A stretch of DNA of 7,438 nt from contig JBDTCS010000026.1 of the NCBI GenBank assembly GCA_039923455.1, positions 1 to 7,438 of the forward strand, read 5' to 3'. The notes below the pieces were generated by a model. The model saw only the letters and a list, made by a program, of their open reading frames with translations. It was not told the DNA's origin and made no database searches. A program made the position numbers and the translations under genes. Position 1 is the stretch's first letter. Every line of letters starts with the position of its first letter. This DNA comes from JBDTCS01 sp039923455. Its GTDB lineage: Bacteria > Bacteroidota > Ignavibacteria > Palsa-1295. Shown here in pieces: positions 1 to 6,279 of this stretch.

Positions 1-2
1 CA

Positions 3-1073
3 GCCTCATTTACGAACTCGGTTGCGATGAGCAATCCGGTTACGATGGGTAACACCGGAATTCTTACCCCACCGCCAGGCAGCTATGAACTTTGGGTCTA
101 TGGTGCTTCGACGGGCGCGCTCGTTCAGGCAGCTGGTCTTGATGTGCTCAGGCTGCAAAGCACGAGTGCTAACGCGAGCGGCGTTCGCTATGCTTCGTTC
201 TATGACGGATCGGGTAGCAGAGTCGGATCCATTCGCGGTGATCTGTTGAATGATGTGTACTCCACAACTCCAACGGGCAACAACTATCAGCAGACCATCA
301 ATACGATGACACCGCTGACACCAACGATCGCTGATGCACCTGCTAAGAACGTCGCAATCGCTGAGCAACAGCTCTTCCAGTATCTTATTACAAAGAATAA
401 TGTCGCTGGTTTTGCTGGTGGCGTTGCATACGTCTCGGGTAGTGCGGATTACGCAGAATACCTGAAGCGTTCTGATGCGAACGAGCTCCTCTTCCCGGGT
501 GAGATCGTCGGCGTTGTCAACGGAGTAATTTCCAAGCACACCAAGGGCGCTCAGATCATTCTTCCTATCTCGCTTGCTCCGGTCGTGCTCGGCAATGAGC
601 CGCCTGTTGATTCTGAGAAGCAGTATAGTAAGGTCGCATTCCTCGGACAAGTACCGGTTCGTGTTCGCGGCATCGTAGAGAAAGGTGACTTCATCATCGC
701 TTCCGGGCTGGATGATGGTATTGGTATTGCTATCTCACCCGAGCGCATCACCGCAGAGCAGTTCACTTCGATAGTCGGACGCTCATGGGATGCTTCGAGT
801 GACCAAGATACAAAGTACGTAAACGTTGCCGTTGGCTTGAATGCAAAGTCGACCAGCGATTTCCTCAGCCATCAGCAAGCAGAGATCGATGCTTTAAAGC
901 ATCAATCACAGACCTTCAGCCAGACTGCCGCGCAACTTGAGAAAGAAGTTCTCGAGCTCAAGCAGTCGAACCTCGAGGTTGCTACGATGAAGGCGAAGCT
1001 TGATCGTCTCGAGAAGTTGCTTGCCCAGCCAGAGCATGCAACCACCAAGGCAGTGATCTTACACAGCAATTGA
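3..1073 (+). CDS. Fibre-like surface protein, C-terminal part (5' partial), paralogue of the next gene
   Basis: Residues are counted from the first ATG at 27, but the frame is open from base 3 (upstream residues ASFTNSVA) and no ribosome binding site precedes 27, so the true start is probably left of the window. Seen: a beta-rich stretch; GLDVLRLQS (37-45) and FYDGSGSRVG (58-67), typical of the segment before this head type; a Thr/Pro/Ala linker (about 79-136); a head domain from DYAEYLKR (141) to GLNAK (275) containing YSKVAFLGQVPV and GDFIIASGL; then a coiled coil (about 279-334) and the tail AVILHSN. The DYAEY head resembles C-terminal domains of bacterial and phage fibre proteins, distantly the Peptidase_G2 (intramolecular chaperone/autoprotease) group; this is by eye. 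It lies 186 bp upstream of a long paralogue on the same strand, with about 95 of 151 identical residues over head and coiled-coil start. Inferred role: tip and trimerisation part of an extracellular fibre. Ligand unknown. Confidence 0.85.
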   Translation, partial: ASFTNSVAMSNPVTMGNTGILTPPPGSYELWVYGASTGALVQAAGLDVLRLQSTSANASGVRYASFYDGSGSRVGSIRGDLLNDVYSTTPTGNNYQQTINTMTPLTPTIADAPAKNVAIAEQQLFQYLITKNNVAGFAGGVAYVSGSADYAEYLKRSDANELLFPGEIVGVVNGVISKHTKGAQIILPISLAPVVLGNEPPVDSEKQYSKVAFLGQVPVRVRGIVEKGDFIIASGLDDGIGIAISPERITAEQFTSIVGRSWDASSDQDTKYVNVAVGLNAKSTSDFLSHQQAEIDALKHQSQTFSQTAAQLEKEVLELKQSNLEVATMKAKLDRLEKLLAQPEHATTKAVILHSN

Positions 1074-1089
1074 TCACCTACTGAAATAC

Positions 1090-1154
1090 TTCCGGTGTCT
1101 CCGCAGAACGATACAGCGGCATTCGCGCAATGCAGATTTGCAGAGACACCGGAA
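1090..1154 (+). terminator. Long nested hairpin after gene 1, possible terminator
   Basis: A perfect 12-bp inverted repeat, TTCCGGTGTCTC at 1090-1101 and GAGACACCGGAA at 1143-1154, extended inward by GCA/TGC after one mismatch. Its loop holds a second hairpin, GCATT (1119-1123) and AATGC (1129-1133). It begins 17 bases after the stop of gene 1 and is followed by ATTTTC. A terminator is the simplest reading, but the loop is long and the T-run short, so a processing or regulatory structure is also possible. Confidence 0.5.
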
Positions 1155-1208
1155 ATTTTCGATTCGCCGTTCTAAAAAAAATAGCACCACAACAATTTTA
1201 CGAATTTC

Positions 1209-1233
1209 GCCGGAGCGCCTTAGGCGCAATGGC
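1209..1233 (+). other. Small hairpin in the leader of the fibre gene
   Basis: GCGCC (1215-1219) and GGCGC (1223-1227) pair around TTA. GCC (1209-1211) and GGC (1231-1233) extend the stem across a symmetric 3x3 internal loop. It lies 26-50 bases before the ATG and could form in the 5' leader of the mRNA. Function unknown. Confidence 0.3.
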
Positions 1234-1236
1234 AAG

Positions 1237-1250
1237 AAAGAAATTTCTTT
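1237..1250. repeat. 14-bp perfect palindrome just upstream of the fibre start
   Basis: AAAGAAATTTCTTT reads the same on both strands and ends 9 bases before the ATG at 1260. It occupies the place where a ribosome binding site would lie, and no Shine-Dalgarno is visible there. It could be an operator or a weak mRNA hairpin, or just a chance A/T palindrome. Confidence 0.35.
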
Positions 1251-1259
1251 GAACCTACG

Positions 1260-4200
1260 ATGAACAATCACTTAACAACTTCGCTCGCTGCTTGTGAGTT
1301 GAAGCAGAATAATTCTCGCACCACGCCGATCGCTTCAAGCGGTAGCTTGCTTGGTGCACTTCTCATGTTGTTGCTTTGCCTCGGATTGTTTGCAACAACC
1401 TCCGAAGCGCAGGTGCCACGCAACATAAGTTATCAGGCTGAGTTGCTTAGCGGTAACGCACGTGCGACGGGTCTCCATACGTTCAAGGTTATCTATTATG
1501 ATGGCCTCGGGACAAACCTGTATAGTGAGACCTTCAATAGTATTGAAGTTAAGAACGGGCTCTTTACATTGCCACTCGGCACCTTGATGGGTGGTTTTCC
1601 AGTGTCGATGAGCTTCAATCAGGCGTATTCGATTGGGATCTCGATTGATGGCGGTGCAGAACTAACCCCCAGAACAGACCTTGCTGCCGCCCCATACGCG
1701 ATGAATGCTGCATCCGTCAATGGTATCGGAGCATCGACAATTCCACTCGCAGGTCAACTCTATCCACTCGATGCAACTGCGCACATCGATCCGCGAGTGT
1801 TGCCCCAGATCACCGGAGCGATCAACACGATCAATTCGGTTGGCCCTGATGGCACGAACGACATCAAGATCATTTCGGGGCCCAGCATTCAGATTCTGAA
1901 TGATGCAACGAATCACGTGATTCAGATTAGCGATACAGGTATAACGGCCGTCGCTGCCGGTCAGGGTTTACTTGGCGGTGGAACGACAGGCAAGGTCACA
2001 CTATCGCTGGGACCTAATTCTGTTCTCGGAAATAACATTGCAAACGGTGCAATCTCAGGTTCAAAGCTTGATCCGTTCCTTGCAGGACTTGGACTCTATC
2101 AAGATGCAAACGGAAATCTCAACGTCGGCACCGACAACTTTACGCTGGAAATTAGCAACGATCAGGTTCACATCAAAGATGGTGGCGTCTTCACGCAACA
2201 GTTAGCAAATGGATCCGTCACGGCTTCAAAGCTTGCGAACGGTTCGGTGAATTCGAGTAAGATAGATCCATTCTCTGTGCAAGTACGTGTCACCGATGTT
2301 GCTCCTCCGGGTGCATTCATTCGTGCCATCAACCCAGATGGGACAGTTCTTTCGGCGACTGTGTTGAATGATCCGACGCTCTCTCGCACGGTTACCGGTA
2401 ATGATCTCACGTTGGGTATCGCACTCGGTCATCCGAATCAATGGACTGGTGCACAGAATTTTGCTGGTGGTGCATCCGCTGCTACACTCAGCGTAAGTGG
2501 ACAATCGACAATGGGTGGCATCACGAACAACGGAGTGCTCACCAATAACGGAAACGTCTTCGTCAATGGAGGTCTGAATGCAACTTCAAACTCGACGCTC
2601 TCCGGTATCATAGATAACGGCACGCTTACGAACAATGGTAATCTCATTGTTACCGGTACAAGCGATCTTCGTGGTGCGATCAAGAATACACAAGGTCCGA
2701 TCACGATGCAAGGCAACGCGACTCTTTCCGGCTCGCTCACTTCGCCTGCTCCGGGTCATGCGCTCGGAACGCAGGGCACCGATGCCAATGTGCTAACGAT
2801 CTCAGGTCTCAATGGAGGCGCTGCGACAGAGTTGCAAGTTTTCGGCGATGCAAACGTCTCCGGTAATTTCGTCGTCGGTGGAACAACGAATATGCAGACA
2901 ATCAATGCTACCACGCTGAATGCGAATACAGTCAACACAACCAGGCTTGGAAGTGGTGGCGCGGGACAGATCACACTGACCAGTGGCATGAACGCTGGAG
3001 CAGGCGGCTCGGTACAGTTGATCACTGGCGGTGCATACACTGGCTACACACTCCTGAGCGGAGTAGTCGATGCGACATCGACGATCTCCAACAACGGTAC
3101 GATCCTTGGTGGCACGCTATCGAGTGCATCGATCATCGGATCGACGCTGAACAGCACAACGATCGGCGCAGTCGCTCCGGCAAGCGGTGCGTTTACAACG
3201 CTTACATCGAGCGGCAACTCTACGCTCGGAACCGGCCCGGGAGTTTCGAACACGATGGGCGCAGGTGCGAACAGTGTCAACTCAATCGGTAGCGGCAACA
3301 CTACCACGAACCTGTTCGGTAGCGGAACCGGTACGAGCAATCTGATCGGTACAGGTCCGGCAGCGATCAACACGATCGGCAATATCACCGGAGCGAACAC
3401 CGTGATGGGATTGACCAACGTTGGTAGCTTGAATGCAAATGGACCGAAGCTCATCATCAATGGTGATGTCACTCCGGGCTTCCCTGCTCAAGGCGATTAT
3501 GAAATGACCGTGAACGGTGACGCACAAGTAACCGGAACAATGGCCGCACCAAATGCCGGCTTTGATTTTGTCACGACGGCTGTGCAATCACTGAACAATG
3601 TGACCTTCAATCGTGGAGTGATCCTCAGTGGTGCTGCCGGACAGAATAATTTGCTTGTTGCCGGCAATGGCACGTTTGGTGGACTACTCACCTCGAATGG
3701 TGGAATCTTGAACAACGGGACACTGATTCAAAATGGTCTCTCGAATTTCAACGCGCTCGCTACGATGAGCGGAGTTACGAATAATGGTGCACTGCTTCAA
3801 CAAGGGCTTGCAACATTCAACAACTCGATCATCGGCAATAACAGTCTAACGATGAACGGAGCTTCGAACTTCAATGGGCCTGTGACGATCGTTGGTGCGT
3901 TGGTCCATCAAGGGCCTGCTACATTTTCGGGACCGATCACGAACAATGGTACACTGTCGCAAGTAGGGCTTGCAACCTTCACGAATGGCATTCTTAATAA
4001 TGGCTCGCTGACACAGAATGGACTATCGACTTTTAATGCACCAGCGATATTCAACGGCATCACGAACAATGGTGCACTCTTGCAGCAGGGGCTCGCAACA
4101 TTTAACGGTTCGATCATTGCGAACAATAGCTTTACCGCAAATGCAAACTCCAATTTCAACGGGCCTGTAACGAACAACAGCACGCTATTGCAAAATGGAG

Positions 4201-5567
4201 CGAGCACGTTTAATGCACCGATGCTCAACTGGAGCACGCTCACGCAAATGGGCTTCTCCTTCTTTAACTCGCTCGCGACGATGACAGGTATTAAGAATAC
4301 CGACACATTGTTGCAGCTTGGAACGTCTACATTCCAGCGCGCAGTAACAAACTACTCCACGCTTGAGCAAACCGGTGTTGCGAATTTCCGATCGAGAGCG
4401 TTCTTCCATGCGGGCATTACCGACACCGGTACCTGCGACTTCACTACGACCGACGGACCAACGCTCAGCCTTTATTACAAAGGCACCGAAGAGCAAACAT
4501 TTCCGCTTGCGATTGAGACGAACGGCCTAAATGGAATTCGAATCCAGTCAGATAAGACTTCCGGAACCGGTCTCAATGAAGAGACACATTTCGTTGCTTG
4601 TTACGATGGTGCAGGCGCACTTCGCGGCGGTATCTACGGTGAGGATTTCAATAATTATACAACAGATCCCGATTATATACTCGAAACGGTTTGGATGGCT
4701 GTAGAAACGGCGTGCAAAGTGGCCACACTGGTTATCCAAGGAATCGAAATTGGCAAAGGACTATTAGAAGATGTTGCCGCGGGTGTGGATGCTGCGGCTG
4801 CCGCCGACCCGTTCGAGGCACCAATCGCCGCAGCGGATGCGGCAGAGAATGTTGCGGAGTCAGCGTTTGATTATGCGAAAGCGGCTGAGTTTATCGTGAC
4901 TGCCGTTGAGATGGGTAAAATTGTCGCTGCCTTTCTCGTAAAACGTCAGATGCACATTGATCATCTCGGTGTTCAATTCAAATCATCTGCGGGTGACTAT
5001 GCCGAATATCTGAAACGTGAGAATCCAACGGAGCAATTGTACCCTGGGGATATTGTCGGCATGCATGACGGAGTCATATCAAGAAATACTACGGATGCTC
5101 AGAGCATCATGTCGATCACGCTCGATCCGATCGTGCTCGGCAACATGCCTGCGGCTGGTCAGGAGAAGTTGTACTCGAAGGTCGCTTTCCTTGGTCAAGT
5201 GCCGGTGAAAGTTCGTGGTATTGTCCACTCAGGCGATTTCATCATTCCTTCGGGTCTCAACAACGGTTGCGGTATTGCAATCTCGGCTGACAGCATCACA
5301 CCGGCTCAATTCACACTCGTTGTCGGAAGGGCATGGGAAGCGTCGGATTACGCCGGGCTGAAATACGTGAAGGTCGGTGTCGGGCTCAACGCAAAAGCAA
5401 TGAGCGACATCATGAGCCATCAGCAGTCACAGATCGATGTCTTGAAAAAGCAAGTGAATGAACTTCAGCACACGAGCGCAGAGGTTGCACAGATCAAAGC
5501 CAAGCTTGATCAGTTGCTTGCTCAACCACGCACCGAGACGCACGAAGTGATGCTTCGCAGCAACTAA
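1260..5567 (+). CDS. Large secreted repeat-rich fibre/adhesin-like protein (1435 residues)
   Basis: Probably exported by Sec and forming an elongated surface fibre. Seen in order: long n-region, hydrophobic core about 29-46 and likely cleavage after SEA (50); an N-terminal beta domain (about 51-152, NISYQ, TFKVIYYDG, ELTPRTDLAAAPYAMNA) typical of Bacteroidota/Chlorobi surface proteins; GLLGGGTTGKVTLSL (237-251) and ANGSVTASKL-type motifs (258-338), as in phage-like fibres; NNG-type units (421-491); IGAVAPASGAFTTL (635-648), another fibre motif; a 10-residue repeat array (664-722); an 18-residue repeat array (816-1052); GLNGIRIQS (1089-1097) and CYDGAGALRGG (1114-1124); an Ala-rich helical insert (1139-1229); a head starting at DYAEYLKR (1246); a coiled coil (about 1383-1418) and tail EVMLRSN. 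No type IX sorting domain or lipobox seen. The start gives a good signal peptide but has no Shine-Dalgarno. Trimeric adhesin is inference; substrate and partners are unknown. Confidence 0.88.
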   Translation: MNNHLTTSLAACELKQNNSRTTPIASSGSLLGALLMLLLCLGLFATTSEAQVPRNISYQAELLSGNARATGLHTFKVIYYDGLGTNLYSETFNSIEVKNGLFTLPLGTLMGGFPVSMSFNQAYSIGISIDGGAELTPRTDLAAAPYAMNAASVNGIGASTIPLAGQLYPLDATAHIDPRVLPQITGAINTINSVGPDGTNDIKIISGPSIQILNDATNHVIQISDTGITAVAAGQGLLGGGTTGKVTLSLGPNSVLGNNIANGAISGSKLDPFLAGLGLYQDANGNLNVGTDNFTLEISNDQVHIKDGGVFTQQLANGSVTASKLANGSVNSSKIDPFSVQVRVTDVAPPGAFIRAINPDGTVLSATVLNDPTLSRTVTGNDLTLGIALGHPNQWTGAQNFAGGASAATLSVSGQSTMGGITNNGVLTNNGNVFVNGGLNATSNSTLSGIIDNGTLTNNGNLIVTGTSDLRGAIKNTQGPITMQGNATLSGSLTSPAPGHALGTQGTDANVLTISGLNGGAATELQVFGDANVSGNFVVGGTTNMQTINATTLNANTVNTTRLGSGGAGQITLTSGMNAGAGGSVQLITGGAYTGYTLLSGVVDATSTISNNGTILGGTLSSASIIGSTLNSTTIGAVAPASGAFTTLTSSGNSTLGTGPGVSNTMGAGANSVNSIGSGNTTTNLFGSGTGTSNLIGTGPAAINTIGNITGANTVMGLTNVGSLNANGPKLIINGDVTPGFPAQGDYEMTVNGDAQVTGTMAAPNAGFDFVTTAVQSLNNVTFNRGVILSGAAGQNNLLVAGNGTFGGLLTSNGGILNNGTLIQNGLSNFNALATMSGVTNNGALLQQGLATFNNSIIGNNSLTMNGASNFNGPVTIVGALVHQGPATFSGPITNNGTLSQVGLATFTNGILNNGSLTQNGLSTFNAPAIFNGITNNGALLQQGLATFNGSIIANNSFTANANSNFNGPVTNNSTLLQNGASTFNAPMLNWSTLTQMGFSFFNSLATMTGIKNTDTLLQLGTSTFQRAVTNYSTLEQTGVANFRSRAFFHAGITDTGTCDFTTTDGPTLSLYYKGTEEQTFPLAIETNGLNGIRIQSDKTSGTGLNEETHFVACYDGAGALRGGIYGEDFNNYTTDPDYILETVWMAVETACKVATLVIQGIEIGKGLLEDVAAGVDAAAAADPFEAPIAAADAAENVAESAFDYAKAAEFIVTAVEMGKIVAAFLVKRQMHIDHLGVQFKSSAGDYAEYLKRENPTEQLYPGDIVGMHDGVISRNTTDAQSIMSITLDPIVLGNMPAAGQEKLYSKVAFLGQVPVKVRGIVHSGDFIIPSGLNNGCGIAISADSITPAQFTLVVGRAWEASDYAGLKYVKVGVGLNAKAMSDIMSHQQSQIDVLKKQVNELQHTSAEVAQIKAKLDQLLAQPRTETHEVMLRSN
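2520..2732 (+). repeat. First cluster of NNG-type repeats in the fibre shaft
   Basis: Residues 421-491 hold three degenerate units of 29, 23 and 19 residues: ITNNGVLTNNG..., IIDNGTLTNNG... and AIKNTQGPITMQG.... Two of them keep the NNGxLxxNG core and all end in SG or RG. They belong to the same repeat family as the longer array near 3705-4415, separated from it by unrelated modules, which suggests shuffling or lengthening of the shaft. Confidence 0.6.
3249..3425 (+). repeat. Six tandem 10-residue repeats (30-bp units)
   Basis: Residues 664-722 divide into NTMGAGANSV, NSIGSGNTTT, NLFGSGTGTS, NLIGTGPAAI, NTIGNITGA and NTVMGLTNVG. Five units are 10 residues and one is 9, with the pattern N-x-hydrophobic-G-x-G in the first four. 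Short Asn/Gly/hydrophobic repeats of this type are known from beta-roll heads of trimeric adhesins; placing this one in that fold is an inference. Confidence 0.75.
3705..4415 (+). repeat. Twelve 18-residue repeats with a 95-residue super-repeat
   Basis: Residues 816-1052 are tandem units with consensus [IV]xNNGxLxQxGxxxFNxx. The base unit is 18 residues; four units (starting 816, 911, 988, 1029) carry 5-6 extra residues, mostly ending in G. Units 816-910 form one block (23+18+18+18+18) and the next block starting at 911 repeats the same order, with close DNA matches, for example NNGALLQQGLATFN in both at 842-855 and 937-950. This indicates duplication of about 285 bp. The last units lose the NNG signature. 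Confidence 0.8.
4674..4946 (+). other. Alanine-rich helical insert inside the fibre head region
   Basis: Residues 1139-1229 are rich in Ala, Glu, Val and Ile, with hydrophobic stretches (VATLVIQGIEIG, AAEFIVTAVEMG) and the run DAAAAADPFEAPIAAADAA. They separate the CYDGAGALRGG strand segment from DYAEYLKR. The paralogue at 3-1073 has a different Thr/Pro-rich linker of about 60 residues at the same place. The composition is unlike the Asn/Gly/Thr shaft and predicts alpha-helix. Confidence 0.6.
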
Positions 5568-5574
5568 GCCACAA

Positions 5575-5591
5575 TGGGCAGAAGCTGCCCA
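5575..5591 (+). other. Short hairpin after the fibre stop codon
   Basis: TGGGCAG (5575-5581) pairs perfectly with CTGCCCA (5585-5591) across an AAG loop. It starts 8 bases after the stop and has no T-run, so it is not a terminator by itself. It may stabilise the mRNA 3' end ahead of the terminator at 5649. Confidence 0.4.
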
Positions 5592-5648
5592 CACGCGATT
5601 GCCAACGAAGTAACCGCGAAGATTGTAACTAAATAGAGAGAGTTCATT

Positions 5649-5690
5649 CCGCCGCATGCGCCCCTGAAAAGGCTCGTGCGGCGGTTTTTT
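5649..5690 (+). terminator. Rho-independent terminator of the fibre gene
   Basis: CCGCCGCA (5649-5656) pairs perfectly with TGCGGCGG (5677-5684). The stem continues inward to CC/GG with one T-G wobble and one mismatch, closing an eight-base loop (5663-5670). Six T follow at once (5685-5690). It is the only strong terminator directly behind the 1435-residue gene, 81 bases after its stop. Confidence 0.9.
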
Positions 5691-5813
5691 ATTATCCGAA
5701 AAGCGTACAGTGAAAGGTCCGAACAATCTATCAAATCGAGAAAGCTATTTCATCAAGAAGGTCGGGAATTCTGCAATGTGTGCATTTAGGAATTACCCAT
5801 TATTTTCCGATCT

Positions 5814-5838
5814 AAAGTCAGACTTTGGGTCGCGCGAC
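5814..5838. promoter_or_regulatory. Two adjacent dyads, possible operator
   Basis: AAAGTC-A-GACTTT at 5814-5826 is a perfect 13-bp dyad with a one-base centre. GTCGCGCGAC at 5829-5838 is a perfect 10-bp palindrome. They lie side by side and abut the TTG of the promoter-like sequence at 5839. Paired dyads touching a promoter often bind a regulator; no regulator gene is in the window. Confidence 0.3.
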
Positions 5839-5870
5839 TTGTGTATTCGTGCAAATTATGTATAAATTTG
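5839..5870 (+). promoter_or_regulatory. Promoter-like sequence, Bacteroidota type
   Basis: TTG at 5839-5841 and TAAATTTG at 5863-5870, 21 bases apart, fit the TTG / TAnnTTTG pattern of the Bacteroidota primary sigma factor. The same stretch also offers a weak sigma-70 reading (TTGTGT, 16 bases, TATAAA). A start point near 5876 is expected. No convincing gene lies downstream on this strand, so it may serve a non-coding transcript or be a chance match in A/T-rich DNA. Confidence 0.4.
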
Positions 5871-6093
5871 AGAAAGCAAATTCGCACAATCGTGCAATAC
5901 TTTGATTAAAGTGAATCGAATTAGTAGGATATACTCGGGCGGTGTGGTACTTTTGTAGTGCGATCAGGCGGTACAAGATTCTCAAAATGAATCAAGAAAA
6001 AAGAGAACCGCGGAGTCCTTGTTTGGAATGGAGACAGTGATTAATCTTAGGTAAACTGACTCCAAATTCATCGAGATATTGGGAGGTCATCCG

Positions 6094-6147
6094 ATGAGAA
6101 AGGGAAGTGACTTTTTTGCCGAAGTCACTTCCAGCGGGAGAAGATAA
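6094..6147 (+). CDS. Possible 17-residue peptide with a good ribosome binding site
   Basis: ATG at 6094 is preceded by GGGAGG at 6081-6086 with 7 bases between, the best Shine-Dalgarno in the window. The product would be MRKGSDFFAEVTSSGRR, ending in TAA at 6145. I do not recognise it. Most of the ORF lies within the 11-bp hairpin at 6103-6132, so translation and folding would compete, as in leader peptides, but no regulated gene follows on this strand. It may equally be chance. Confidence 0.2.
   Translation: MRKGSDFFAEVTSSGRR
6103..6132 (+). other. Perfect 11-bp hairpin in the intergenic region
   Basis: GGAAGTGACTT (6103-6113) pairs fully with AAGTCACTTCC (6122-6132) across an eight-base loop TTTTGCCG. 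No T-run follows, so it is not a terminator. It is the most stable internal element of the 5691-6279 gap. Confidence 0.55.
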
Positions 6148-6279
6148 TTCTCAATGCAAGTTTGCCGAAGAGGCATAGAAGAGCGCAAAAGGAAATTCGA
6201 GAGGCGTGCTGGTTTTAGGGACTCTCTCTTGAATAAACACTTAATCTTCTTAATCCAAAAAAATTAATCTGTGTAGAAC

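Noticed and set aside
1378..1380. Cys40 of the fibre protein as a lipoprotein cysteine.
   Set aside because: It lies inside the hydrophobic core (MLLLCLGLF) without a lipobox; a signal peptidase I site SEA-Q at 48-51 fits better.
2438..3715. Several long open frames on the - strand under the fibre gene, Pro/Val/Ala-rich.
   Set aside because: They are antisense shadows of the Asn/Thr/Gly repeats; the + strand frame has signal peptide, repeats and domain homology.
2520..4415. Repeats considered as a CRISPR array or other DNA-level array.
   Set aside because: They are in frame within one long ORF, diverge at third codon positions, and have no uniform repeat-spacer structure.
5710..5865. 51-codon + strand ORF from GTG 5710 (or 29 codons from ATG 5776), containing FRNYPLFSDLKSDFGSRD.
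   Set aside because: No ribosome binding site, start lies just behind the fibre terminator, no recognisable similarity, and its end overlaps the promoter-like sequence.
6088..6104. Hammerhead ribozyme core suspected at CCGATGAGAAAGG.
   Set aside because: The core needs CTGATGA and a matching GAAA plus three stems; here it is CCGATGA and the flanking stems do not form.
6154..6267. 37-codon + strand ORF after the 17-residue ORF, rich in Arg and Lys.
   Set aside because: The nearest GGAG is 13 bases away, the C-terminus runs into A-rich DNA, and the composition looks like translated non-coding sequence.
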